64,000 nucleotides of DNA from NCBI RefSeq assembly GCF_027923765.1, contig NZ_AP026709.1, positions 3,089,501 through 3,153,500 on the forward strand, in the 5' to 3' direction. Below, one piece after another: positions 16,787-25,098 of this stretch. The notes beneath the pieces are model-generated. The model was not told where the DNA came from and made no database searches. It saw only the letters and a program-made list of their open reading frames with translations. The translations under genes were made by a program, and so were the position numbers. Position 1 is the stretch's first letter; the number at the start of each line of letters is the position of its first letter. This DNA is from Pseudodesulfovibrio nedwellii. GTDB lineage: Bacteria; Desulfobacterota; Desulfovibrionia; Desulfovibrionales; Desulfovibrionaceae.

Positions 16787-17857
16787 CTACTTGAACGTGT
16801 AGAATTTTTTGAGTTTCGGGAATACGTCCGATAACTCCTTGTTACCCATGATGCCTTCGGGCCTGAACTGCATGATCAGGACGAGGAGCAAGGGAATCAT
16901 GACCCATTTGATGACACCGGCTGACGGTTCCCATTCAGGGAAGACGAACGTTGCAGGAGCCAGCAGGAAGTCCATGAGGGACTGGGATCTGAGCACTTCC
17001 ATCAGGAAGGTGAAGACCACGGCAGAAATGATTGCGCCCGAGAGCGATCCCATGCCGCCGAGGTAGACCATGACCATGGCCTCGGTGGATTTAAGGATGT
17101 TGAATGACTGCGGATTGACGTAACCGACGACGTGGGCGAACAGGCCGCCCGCACATCCGGCCAGACCCGCCGAGATCATGAAGTTGACCAGTTTTATTTT
17201 GTTGGTGTTCACGGACATGATTTCCGCTGCAGTTTCATCTTGGCAAATGGCATTGACGCCTTTGCCATATGTGGATGTGATAAACCGGCGGATGACCCAG
17301 ATGGTAAAGACCATGAAGGTAATAACCCAGAAGAGCATCCATGGACCGTTTAACGTGTCTTTCATGGCCCAGACAGTGCTTTTCATCCCTTGGAAACCGC
17401 GAGAACCACCAACAAAGTCCATGTTTTCAATGGCCGAGATGACCATGTAGTTTACGGCGATGGTGATGATAGCCAGATAGTCGTCTCGAGTTTTGAATGC
17501 CGGGACTGCCACCAGAATACTGACAACAGAAGCAAAGGCACCACCCAAGAGTATGATAATCGGGAAAGCCAGAAAAGCCATATCCGGGGGAAGCAGCGGA
17601 TCACCGAGAGTCTTGCCGAAAAATAGGACTGACAGGATTGATGCGACGTATGCCCCCACGCACATGAAGGCTGCGTGCCCACAGGTGAATTCACCCATGT
17701 TACCGTTTACCAAGTTCAGGCTAGTCGCCATGATTATGTTGATACCAACATACATGAATACGGCTTGGATGTAGTTGCTGATGACGCCGAACTGGGCCAG
17801 GGACAGCAGGAACAGGGCACTGACAACCATGACGAAGTTGAGAGAATATTTTTTCAT
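16787..17857 (-). CDS. livM: Branched-chain amino-acid ABC transporter permease LivM
   Basis: Integral membrane permease of 356 residues. ATG at 17857 (MKKYSLNFVMVV) has GGAAG nine bases upstream, and the five-codon longer frame is set aside. Many hydrophobic helices are visible, along with the LivM markers NLVNGNMGEFTCGHAAFM and a long GGMGSLSGAIISA segment near the C-terminus. It forms the channel with LivH and is followed closely by livG. Confidence 0.95.
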   Translation of the reverse strand: MKKYSLNFVMVVSALFLLSLAQFGVISNYIQAVFMYVGINIIMATSLNLVNGNMGEFTCGHAAFMCVGAYVASILSVLFFGKTLGDPLLPPDMAFLAFPIIILLGGAFASVVSILVAVPAFKTRDDYLAIITIAVNYMVISAIENMDFVGGSRGFQGMKSTVWAMKDTLNGPWMLFWVITFMVFTIWVIRRFITSTYGKGVNAICQDETAAEIMSVNTNKIKLVNFMISAGLAGCAGGLFAHVVGYVNPQSFNILKSTEAMVMVYLGGMGSLSGAIISAVVFTFLMEVLRSQSLMDFLLAPATFVFPEWEPSAGVIKWVMIPLLLVLIMQFRPEGIMGNKELSDVFPKLKKFYTFK

Positions 17858-17872
17858 ATGTATTTCTTCCAA

Positions 17873-18784
17873 CTAAATTTTGGTTGATTGCGGCATGCCG
17901 AACAAGCCTGTTGGTTTCATCCACAGGATGATCAACAGGATCGTAAAGGCGAACAGGTCGCGGTAGGTGGATGGGAACACGGTAACGACGCCGACCTCAA
18001 TGAAGCCGAGCAGGAAGCCTCCGTAGAATGCGCCTCGGATGTCTCCGATACCGCCGACAACCGCTGCGATAAATGCTTTCCAACCGATGATCATACCCAT
18101 AAATGGTTCAAGGACCGGATAGGACATGGCGAACAAAAGTCCGGCCAGACCTGCAAAAGAGGACCCAAGAACAAAGGTGAATACGATAATGGCGTCAATG
18201 GGAATGCCCATGAGTGGAATGGCAAATTTGTCGTAAGAGATGCCGCGCATGGCCATGCCGATTTTCGTTTTGGTGACGATAAAGTTTAGGAAAATGAAAA
18301 CGGCGATTGCCGCTACGATGACGATGACTTTTAAGTTGGTGATGGTCACGCCGCCGAAGTGCCAGATTGATTTTTCAATCAGTTCGGGAAATTTGAGACG
18401 GCTGGCTCCGAGCACTGCCAGGTTGGAGTACTCAAGAATCAACCCGCACATGAGTGCGGTGATGACCACATAGAGTCGGTGTGCTCCTTTTCGACGCAAG
18501 GGGCGGTAGGCAACGCGTTCAAGCGTAACACCGACACAGGCGGTCAGGAACATGGTCAGCGGCACGGCGAGCATGAATGTCACGATGGGCGAAAGGCCAA
18601 CTGTGGGACCGAGTAGGAATCCGGCCACGAAAAAAGCGATATACGCGCCAACCATGAAAATATCACCATGGGCGAAGTTGATCAGCCTGAGTACGCCGTA
18701 CACGAGGGTGTAGCCCAATGCGATAAGGGCATAAAAGCTGCCCCACTGAAGCGCATTGAGTATGTTTTGAATAATAAAGTCCAC
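17873..18784 (-). CDS. livH: Branched-chain amino-acid ABC transporter permease LivH
   Basis: Permease of 303 residues with the LivH signature YALIALGYTLVYGVLRLINF near the N-terminus and GGIGDIRGAFYGGFLLG towards the C-terminus. The start codon is GTG at 18784 with GGGAAG upstream. It is separated from livK by a hairpin that could lower its expression relative to the binding protein. Confidence 0.95.
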   Translation of the reverse strand: MDFIIQNILNALQWGSFYALIALGYTLVYGVLRLINFAHGDIFMVGAYIAFFVAGFLLGPTVGLSPIVTFMLAVPLTMFLTACVGVTLERVAYRPLRRKGAHRLYVVITALMCGLILEYSNLAVLGASRLKFPELIEKSIWHFGGVTITNLKVIVIVAAIAVFIFLNFIVTKTKIGMAMRGISYDKFAIPLMGIPIDAIIVFTFVLGSSFAGLAGLLFAMSYPVLEPFMGMIIGWKAFIAAVVGGIGDIRGAFYGGFLLGFIEVGVVTVFPSTYRDLFAFTILLIILWMKPTGLFGMPQSTKI

Positions 18785-18859
18785 GTTTACTTCCCGGGAA
18801 ATATCTTTGGGCCTTTGGGGTTTATTCCGAACGAGTTGGCCCGTTCACTCAGTAAAAGA

Positions 18860-18882
18860 GCGGGGACCAAATGGCCCCCGCC
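18860..18882 (-). terminator. Hairpin between livK and livH
   Basis: A ten-pair stem with one mismatch, GCGGGGACCA/TGGCCCCCGC, is followed on the minus strand by TCTTTTA. A partial terminator at this place would give more binding protein than permease. Confidence 0.6.
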
Positions 18883-18907
18883 CGATTATATCAGGTACAT
18901 TTTAGGC

Positions 18908-20089
18908 TTATGGGCAGACAGACTCTTCGAAGACGAATTCGCCCTTGTCAGAGATCTTGACGACCACAGCGCATTTGATGGGATCGCCCTGTGCGTCAAA
19001 CTTGGAGGAACCGGTGATACCGTCAAAAGACTTGATGGCAGACAGGCCCTCGCGGACGGCCTTACGCATGGCAACGGGATCGGACTCGACCTTGCCGGCG
19101 TTCTTGATGGCTTCGATCATGATGCCGATGGAATCCCAAGTCAGGGCTGCGTAGTCAGCCGGAGTGGCTCCGTAGATTTTTTCATAGCGATCAATGAAGA
19201 TCTTGGTGGCGCCTTTGGCTCCTGCAGCAGCATAGTGGGTGGAGAAGAAGTTGCCGTAGCATTCGTCACCGCACAGCTTGATCAGGTCAGGTGTACCCCA
19301 GGCATCGGAGCCCATGAAGGGACCTTTGTATCCGAGGTCGCGAGCCTGCTGGATGATCAGGGCAACCTGATTGTAGTTGTCAGGCACGAAGATGAAGTCC
19401 GGGTTGGCAGCGATAACTGTGGTCAGCTGAGCGGAGAAGTCCTGGTCCTTGGTACCGTGAGACTCGAAAGCCACGACCGGGCCGAGGCCCTTTGCTTCCC
19501 AGGAAGTCTTGAAGATTTCGGCCAGACCCTTGGAGTAGTCGTTGGAGACATCAAAGATGACAGCAGCAGTCTTGGCGTCAAATTTCTTGGCAGCAAAGTC
19601 GGCAACAACGGGGCCCTGGAAAGGATCGAGGAAGGCTGCACGGAAGACCCAGGGGCGATCCAGTGTGGTGTTCGGGTTGGTGGACCACGGGGAAATCATG
19701 GGGACGCGGTTTTCGTTGCAGGTACCACCTGCGGGTACAGCTTGCTTGGAGGAGTTGGGGCCGATGATGGCGACAACGTCTTCCTGGTCGATGAGTTTCA
19801 GAGCGACGTTTGTGGCAGATTCGGCTTTGGACTCGTTATCCATGTAGACGAATTCGAGCATGTACTTCTGACCGCCCACTTCCAGGCCGCCTGCGTCATT
19901 GATATCTTTGAGATACATTTCGGCTGCGTTCTTGGAACCTTCGCCGACTTCCGGGATGTCGCCGGTCAGGGGCAGGTTGAAGCCGATTTTGATTGTATTA
20001 GACTTTTCCTCACCGCAACCGGCCAGCAGAAAGGCGCTGCATACCAACATCAGGGTCAGCAGGCCTATACCTTTAAGAAAACCTTTCAT
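18908..20089 (-). CDS. livK: Branched-chain amino-acid binding lipoprotein LivK
   Basis: Binding protein of 393 residues with a lipoprotein signal (hydrophobic stretch then LLAGC near residue 24), so it is membrane-tethered in the periplasm. The mature part is a family 6 periplasmic binding protein: IKIGFNLPLTGDIPEVGEG, AEMYLKDINDAGGLEVGG, IIGPNSSKQAVPAG, YKGPFMGSDAWGTP. Two ATG codons stand side by side; the second, at 20089, is better placed after AGGAGG. The specificity of this family varies, so an exact amino acid cannot be claimed. Confidence 0.93.
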   Translation of the reverse strand: MKGFLKGIGLLTLMLVCSAFLLAGCGEEKSNTIKIGFNLPLTGDIPEVGEGSKNAAEMYLKDINDAGGLEVGGQKYMLEFVYMDNESKAESATNVALKLIDQEDVVAIIGPNSSKQAVPAGGTCNENRVPMISPWSTNPNTTLDRPWVFRAAFLDPFQGPVVADFAAKKFDAKTAAVIFDVSNDYSKGLAEIFKTSWEAKGLGPVVAFESHGTKDQDFSAQLTTVIAANPDFIFVPDNYNQVALIIQQARDLGYKGPFMGSDAWGTPDLIKLCGDECYGNFFSTHYAAAGAKGATKIFIDRYEKIYGATPADYAALTWDSIGIMIEAIKNAGKVESDPVAMRKAVREGLSAIKSFDGITGSSKFDAQGDPIKCAVVVKISDKGEFVFEESVCP

Positions 20090-20111
20090 CATTTCCTCCT
20101 CTCATAGGAAT

Positions 20112-20200
20112 ATTGGTTACCAATCGATACAAGCTCTGTGCTTACACCAAATAGGCCATGAGAGGAAGGGGTTTTCTAGACTACATTTTTGCAAATGTAG
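20112..20200. promoter_or_regulatory. Inverted repeats upstream of livK
   Basis: Two dyads lie before livK: ATTGGTTACCAAT at 20112-20124, and CTACATTT/AAATGTAG with a four-base loop at 20181-20200. Their position suggests operators for control of the liv operon. The regulator is not identified. Confidence 0.4.
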
Positions 20201-20249
20201 TGTTATGGTTGAATAAAATGCGTATTTTCAAGGTATTTCATAATAAATT

Positions 20250-20286
20250 AAACCGAAATTTTTCAAAAAGAAAAATTTCGGTTTTC
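20250..20286. terminator. Bidirectional terminator beyond cysC
   Basis: A 15-bp stem, AAACCGAAATTTTTC with GAAAAATTTCGGTTT, is rich in A and T on both flanks. It ends the fadD-cysC transcript and insulates the liv promoter. Confidence 0.85.
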
Positions 20287-20337
20287 ATTATTGTCAATAA
20301 GAGGACTTTTGAGAGGGGCCTTCTCCTCGTTTGGTGG

Positions 20338-20949
20338 CTATTTCACATCTAAAAGGGAGATTTTCTCTTTAAGAAAGGCGAACACCTGATCAACGCATTC
20401 GTCAATATTACAAGATGTTGTATCCAAGCGCAGATCTGGCGATTCGGGAGTGTCAAACGGTGCACTGATTCCAGTGTAATTTTTGATTTTCCCCTCACGG
20501 GCGAGCTTGTAATACCCTTTTACATCGCGTTCTTCACAGACTTCCACCGGGCAGTCCACATGGACGAGGAAGAAATCCCCATCCTCATGCATGCCACGGA
20601 GACGCTGCTGTGAGTTGTGTTCGGGAGTGATGAATGCACATAGACAAATAGTACCGGCATCCATGAATAGCTTTGTCATTTCGCTGATGCGTCGGATATT
20701 CTCAGCGCGTCCTTCTGGTGAAAACGAGAGGTCGCCGCATAGACCGTGACGGACATTGTCGCCATCAAAGGTGTATGTACGTGCTCCTTCATCAAAGAGT
20801 CGTTTTTCTACAGCATGGGCAATGGTCGATTTTCCCGCACCGGACAGTCCGCAAAACCAGAGAGTCATGGCGCGGTATCCGTTACGCATTTCGCGGTGTC
20901 CCCGGCAGACTTCTCCGCGAAACTTACATTTATACTTATTCTCCGGCAT
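20338..20949 (-). CDS. cysC: Adenylylsulfate (APS) kinase
   Basis: APS kinase of 203 residues, making PAPS from APS and ATP. ATG at 20949 is chosen because the longer frame is the shadow of the upstream gene. The P-loop is GLSGAGKST, followed by TFDGDNVRHGLCGDLSFSPEGRAENIRR and the family CAFITPEHNSQQ (normally CAFISP). An N-terminal extension of about 30 residues carries two cysteines (KCKFRGEVC). It overlaps the acyl-CoA ligase end by 14 bases. Sulfate reducers do not need PAPS for respiration, so a sulfotransferase use is plausible but unproven. Confidence 0.92.
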   Translation of the reverse strand: MPENKYKCKFRGEVCRGHREMRNGYRAMTLWFCGLSGAGKSTIAHAVEKRLFDEGARTYTFDGDNVRHGLCGDLSFSPEGRAENIRRISEMTKLFMDAGTICLCAFITPEHNSQQRLRGMHEDGDFFLVHVDCPVEVCEERDVKGYYKLAREGKIKNYTGISAPFDTPESPDLRLDTTSCNIDECVDQVFAFLKEKISLLDVK

Positions 20950-22675
20950 GATCTTCTGCTTTTTTTGCTTTTTTGAGAGCCTTTTGGGCTTTTTTCGCTT
21001 CGACTTTGGCCGTTTCTTCATCGCGCAGGGCTCGGCGGAGGACTTTGCCGACCATGGTTTTGGGCAGGTCTTTTCTGAATTCGACTTTGCGAGGGACTTT
21101 GTAATTGGCAAGCTTTTCTCGACAGTAAGCTATGACATCGCTGCGGGAGAGTTCTTCTCCGGGCTGGGTGATTACATAGGCTTTGACGATTTCGCCGCGT
21201 GTTTCGTGGGGAATTCCAACGGAGACAGCTTCCTTGATCATGGGGTGGGAGTGCAGGACTTCATCTATTTCGCGCGGATATATGTTATAACCACCTGAAA
21301 TGATTAGATCTTTTTTGCGATCCACTATGTAGAAGTATCCCTCTTCATCCATGGTGGCGATATCGCCGGTGTAGAGCCAGCCATTTCGTAGGACGTCGGC
21401 CGTGGCGTCCGGGCGATTATAGTAGCCTTTCATTATTTGCGGGCCACGGACAACCAGTTCTCCTCGTTTCCCTGGAGGCAAAGGTTCTCCGCCGACATCC
21501 ATGTCGACGATCTTGGCGTCAGTATCAGGGAAAGGCAGCCCAATAGAGCCGACTTTGCTGATACCTTCTAGCGGGTTGAAATGGGTGACGGGTGACGCCT
21601 CCGTCAACCCATACCCCTCGGTAATGGATGTGCCAGACCTTTTTTTGAATTGTTCCATGTATTCGACAGGCATGGGGGCAGAGCCGGAAACACACACTTC
21701 AATGGACTTTAGATCGTATTTGTCGATGTCTTTTTGCTGAAGTAGGGAAATATACAGTGACGGTGCACCGGGGAATACGGTCGGTTTGAGCTTGTTGATT
21801 CCTTTGAGTACGTCAAGAGGAACATAGCGCGGAAACGGAGCCAGTGTTGCCCCCAGACTGGTCGGCCAGGCAAGACAGGTCGTCAGTCCATATATATGAA
21901 AATAGGGGAGGATTCCGAGGAATGTTTCCTTTTTTTTCCCCAAGGTGTGCATCATGGCATGGCATTGTTGCATGTTCGCGCTGATGTTGGAATGGGTCAG
22001 GATGCATCCTTTTGCCACTCCTGTGGTTCCGCCTGTGTATTGCAGAAGGGCGGTGTCGTGATGGTCTACTTTCTTGTCGGTGAATTTTTCACGGCCTTTC
22101 GTTAACTCCTTGAAGGAAAAAATCTGCTTTCCGTCATAGGGAACTTTGGGCGCGGTGCCGTTTTTTTTGGCTTGAAGTTTGTAAAGAGTGCTTAAGGGGA
22201 ACTTCAAGCCTTCACCTATGGTGGTGATGAAAAATTTTTCTACCGGGATGGAGTCCCGTAGTTTGTCCAGTTTGGGCCAAAGCATGTCTAGAGTGATGCA
22301 GCATCGTACGTCTGCGTCGTTGAATTGGTGGACTATCTCTGTTTCCATATAGAGCGGATTGGTCATGACTCCAACGGCCCCCGCGCGAAGCACACCCCAA
22401 AAGGCAATGATCGTCTGCGGCAGGTTGGGGAGCATCAGGGCGACCCGGTCTCCTTTACGTATCCCGGCCGTTTTGAGATTGGCCGCGAAAATTTCGCTCT
22501 GAGTTTTAAGTTTGGCGTATGTTATCGACCAGTTCTTGAAAACAATAGCCTTACGTTTGGGCCATTTGTGCGCGGCCCTGTCCAGAAAGCCGAACAGGGG
22601 GATCTTGTCATAGTCAAGCGTGGGCGGCACGTCAGGGTCGTACGCCTTGAGCCAGGGGCGGTTTATATGCTCCAT
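20936..22675 (-). CDS. fadD: Long-chain fatty-acid-CoA ligase (AMP-forming)
   Basis: Acyl-adenylate synthetase of 579 residues that would activate fatty acids as acyl-CoA. The AMP-binding signature is LLQYTGGTTGVAKG, with EGYGLTEASPVTH, the GWLYTGDIA motif, VDRKKDLIISGGYNIYPREIDEVL and the catalytic lysine in PKTMVGKVLRR. A Lys/Ala-rich tail follows (about residues 553-579). The ATG at 22675 starts a clean frame. The tight overlap with cysC implies one transcript, though no pathway link is evident. Confidence 0.92.
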   Translation of the reverse strand: MEHINRPWLKAYDPDVPPTLDYDKIPLFGFLDRAAHKWPKRKAIVFKNWSITYAKLKTQSEIFAANLKTAGIRKGDRVALMLPNLPQTIIAFWGVLRAGAVGVMTNPLYMETEIVHQFNDADVRCCITLDMLWPKLDKLRDSIPVEKFFITTIGEGLKFPLSTLYKLQAKKNGTAPKVPYDGKQIFSFKELTKGREKFTDKKVDHHDTALLQYTGGTTGVAKGCILTHSNISANMQQCHAMMHTLGKKKETFLGILPYFHIYGLTTCLAWPTSLGATLAPFPRYVPLDVLKGINKLKPTVFPGAPSLYISLLQQKDIDKYDLKSIEVCVSGSAPMPVEYMEQFKKRSGTSITEGYGLTEASPVTHFNPLEGISKVGSIGLPFPDTDAKIVDMDVGGEPLPPGKRGELVVRGPQIMKGYYNRPDATADVLRNGWLYTGDIATMDEEGYFYIVDRKKDLIISGGYNIYPREIDEVLHSHPMIKEAVSVGIPHETRGEIVKAYVITQPGEELSRSDVIAYCREKLANYKVPRKVEFRKDLPKTMVGKVLRRALRDEETAKVEAKKAQKALKKAKKAEDHAGE

Positions 22676-22975
22676 GGAGTAAATATCCTCGTTGATTTCG
22701 TTGAAAGCGTCCTAGAACCTATAATAGGTGGGGCACGGGGTCAATATGACGTGTTTTAAACAGTGACGGGTCGGAGTTTTGACGCGGTGTGCGATTCTGA
22801 AAATCAGATGCGAAAGTTTTTTATCCGCCTTGAGTATACTGATTTTAAATTAAAAGTCAGTATTTCGGTAGCTTGGTTAAATGTATGTGCTGTATGTCAT
22901 GTGTGAAGTGATCCCTTGGCAGACTCTTTGCAATTCAATTTCCGTTTTCAAATGTGGAAATGATTGCCTCTCTGC
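22676..22975. other. Gene-free stretch upstream of the sigma-28-like promoter
   Basis: About 300 bases lie between the divergent fadD and HTH-neuB units, with no convincing frame. The minus frame at 22877-23107 has no good start and is crossed by the promoter site. Nothing else was recognised. Confidence 0.5.
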
Positions 22976-23003
22976 TAAAGTTTGGGGCGAAAAAGGCCGA
23001 TTA
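22976..23003 (+). promoter_or_regulatory. Sigma-28 (FliA)-like promoter
   Basis: TAAAGTTT at 22976-22983 matches the flagellar sigma-28 -35 element exactly, and GCCGATTA at 22996-23003 differs from GCCGATAA by one base. The spacer is 12 bases against the usual 11. It points to the HTH-neuB pair about 180 bases downstream. Confidence 0.6.
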
Positions 23004-23096
23004 TTCAATATGTCAACGATTGATTGAAAGCGGCTTGTACGAATTAAAAATGAGAAACATTGCCTAAACCATTGTGGGACGGGCGTATTGACAGGG

Positions 23097-23204
23097 ATGC
23101 AGCGCATGTCTAGAGTGACTCACTCGGCGATGCAATTCCCATTTAAACTGGATGAATCATTGACCGAACGAATGACCGAGAGAGTTCATGGCAGATCAAG
23201 TTGA
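23097..23204 (+). CDS. Possible leader peptide overlapping the HTH gene
   Basis: A 35-codon frame starts with ATG at 23097 (MQRMSRVTHSAMQF...) and overlaps the start of the next gene in another frame. ACAGGG stands just upstream, which is a weak ribosome-binding site. It might couple translation, or be chance. There is no independent support. Confidence 0.2.
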   Translation: MQRMSRVTHSAMQFPFKLDESLTERMTERVHGRSS

Positions 23205-23835
23205 AAATGTGGTTACCGGAATGTTGATAACCGACGGGTGCTATCTCAAGCCGAGCAAAAGTACGCGTGTGCTTGCCATTCTGGATGCCCTTTCAAGGGA
23301 TTCCAGATTGTCCCAGTTCGAGCTGGGCAAACAGCTTCATTTGTCTGGGGCTATGGTCAATCAATATCTCAAACAACTCCAATCCGAGGGGCTGGTTGAA
23401 TTTTTTCCTATCAACGGGAAGAGTTATAGCTATACTCTTACGGATCAAGGGCGTCAGTCCCGGCAGCGGATGTTTTCGGATTATTCTTCTGAAACGGTCC
23501 GTCTGTATTCGACCATCAAAGAGTTTGTTTTGGATCGGCTCACTGTTTTGGAGAGCCAAGGAAAAAGAAAGTTGGCGTTATTCGGTGCATCCGAGACCTG
23601 CGAAGTGGTTTTGTCCGCTCTAAGGGATACAGGATTTCAGGTCCTGGCGCTTCTTGATAATGATACGAAGAAACAGGGGCAGATTTTTAACGGCCATGTG
23701 GTTTCCGCACCGCATGTTCTGGATCAGGTGGACTGCGATGCCGTAGTCATCACCTCTTTTGGCAAGCAGGCCGAGATTTATGAGCAGCTCAAGCCGTATT
23801 CCGAAAAGCGCGGATTTCAAATTGTGAGATTCTGA
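23188..23835 (+). CDS. Winged-helix regulator fused to a Rossmann-like domain
   Basis: Protein of 215 residues. Residues about 22-95 form a winged helix of the MarR/ArsR sort (STRVLAILDALSRDSRLSQ, then GKQLHLSGAMVNQYLKQLQ with the wing SYSYTLTDQG). Residues about 125-210 form a nucleotide-binding-like domain (KLALFGASETCEVVLSAL, LALLDNDTKKQGQIFNGH, DAVVITSFGKQAEI) resembling the N-terminal domain of PglD-type sugar enzymes. It could sense a nucleotide sugar and control the glycan gene that follows after one base. That role is inferred. GAGAG precedes the ATG at 23188. Confidence 0.8.
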   Translation: MADQVENVVTGMLITDGCYLKPSKSTRVLAILDALSRDSRLSQFELGKQLHLSGAMVNQYLKQLQSEGLVEFFPINGKSYSYTLTDQGRQSRQRMFSDYSSETVRLYSTIKEFVLDRLTVLESQGKRKLALFGASETCEVVLSALRDTGFQVLALLDNDTKKQGQIFNGHVVSAPHVLDQVDCDAVVITSFGKQAEIYEQLKPYSEKRGFQIVRF

Positions 23836-23836
23836 T

Positions 23837-24928
23837 ATGAAACAGATTCAGTCCGTCACACTTCGTTCAGGCGTCACCATTGGCAAGGGCCATCCTTGTT
23901 TTATCGTCGCAGAGATTGGTAATAACCATCAGGGTGAATACGACATCGCACAAAGGATGATCGACGAAGCCGCTGCCGCCGGTGTGCAAGGTGTCAAGTT
24001 CCAGAAAAGGGACAACGAGGCCTTGTTGACCCGTGAAGGTAGGGCAGCCCCGTATACAGGTCCCAATAGTTTTGGTCCGACGTACGGTGAGCATCGCAAT
24101 GCTTTGGAGCTGTCCATTGAGCAGATGAGACAACTCAAGGAGTATAGCGAATCCAAGGGGCTGGTATTTTTCGCTTCTGCTTGGGATGAACCCAGCTTGG
24201 AGCAGATCGTTGGTCTGAATGTGGAACTGCTCAAAATCAGTTCTGCCGAATTGGTCAACGTGCCGTTGGTCCGTAAATATGCGGCCACCGGTATTCCTAT
24301 TATTCTTTCCACTGGCATGAGTGGGCTTGAAGACATCGACGTGGCCATGGCGGAAATTCGCAATTTTCATGACAACGTGATTCTGTTGCATTGTAATTCC
24401 ACCTACCCCTGCCCGGAAGAACAGATTGGTTTGCCGGTCATGGAGGCGCTTATTGAGCGTTATGATGTCCCGGTTGGTTATTCTGGTCACGAAAAAGGTA
24501 TTGGTCCTAGTGTCGGGGCAGCGGCTTTAAATGCCTGTGTGGTTGAACGACATTTTACTTTGGACAAGACTCTTAAGGGAACAGATCATCAGGCTTCTCT
24601 TGAACCTCAAGAGCTGGCGTCCATGGTGACCATGATCCGTGAAGTCGAAAAGGCCATTCAGGTCAAAGGTAAGGTCGTATTCCCTGACGAGCAGGCCGCA
24701 TCCAAGAAATTGCGCAAGTGCATTGTGTTTTCCCGTGAATTGCCTGCCGGGCATGTCCTTACAGAAGCGGATCTGACAACCCGTTGCCCTCGGGTAGGCG
24801 TATCTCCTGTCCATTGGGATGAGGTGTTGGGAGCGGTTCTTAATCGTTCCGTGAAGCACGAAGAGCCAGTGCAATGGGATACTTTGCGTCTTACGGAAGT
24901 TGAAGTGGCCGGAGCGGTATCGTCTTAA
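23837..24928 (+). CDS. neuB: NeuB-family sialic-acid-like synthase with SAF domain
   Basis: Protein of 363 residues. NeuB enzymes condense phosphoenolpyruvate with an amino sugar to give sialic, legionaminic or pseudaminic acid. The barrel shows CFIVAEIGNNHQGEYDIAQR, GVQGVKFQKRDN, LKISSAELVNVPLVRK, IILSTGMSGLEDI, LLHCNSTYPCPEEQIGL and GYSGHEKGIG. The C-terminal SAF/antifreeze-like domain is KCIVFSRELPAGHVLTEADL. The product sugar cannot be settled. The sigma-28-like promoter in front of the pair suggests flagellin glycosylation. Confidence 0.9.
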   Translation: MKQIQSVTLRSGVTIGKGHPCFIVAEIGNNHQGEYDIAQRMIDEAAAAGVQGVKFQKRDNEALLTREGRAAPYTGPNSFGPTYGEHRNALELSIEQMRQLKEYSESKGLVFFASAWDEPSLEQIVGLNVELLKISSAELVNVPLVRKYAATGIPIILSTGMSGLEDIDVAMAEIRNFHDNVILLHCNSTYPCPEEQIGLPVMEALIERYDVPVGYSGHEKGIGPSVGAAALNACVVERHFTLDKTLKGTDHQASLEPQELASMVTMIREVEKAIQVKGKVVFPDEQAASKKLRKCIVFSRELPAGHVLTEADLTTRCPRVGVSPVHWDEVLGAVLNRSVKHEEPVQWDTLRLTEVEVAGAVSS

Positions 24929-24949
24929 CCGTTATTTTAATAGATTCTC

Positions 24950-24983
24950 AATGCGCCGCTTAAACGCGGCGCATTTTTTTTTA
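24950..24983 (+). terminator. Terminator after neuB
   Basis: The stem AATGCGCCGC/GCGGCGCATT with loop TTAAA is followed by nine T. Confidence 0.9.
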
Positions 24984-25098
24984 TAGTCATGCCATGAAAT
25001 CATTAAAATTGGTTTAGATGAAAAAAATCATTCATCTAAAGCGGCATGCCGTGCTAAGCGAGAAGCAAGTCGCATAATTGCGGAGCGGAGGAGGAAGA

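Noticed and set aside
18668-20107. A 479-codon frame antisense to livH-livK
   Set aside because: Shadow of the liv genes with low-complexity composition and no start signal.
22877-23107. A 76-codon minus-strand frame upstream of the HTH gene
   Set aside because: No ribosome-binding site, and it covers the sigma-28-like promoter.
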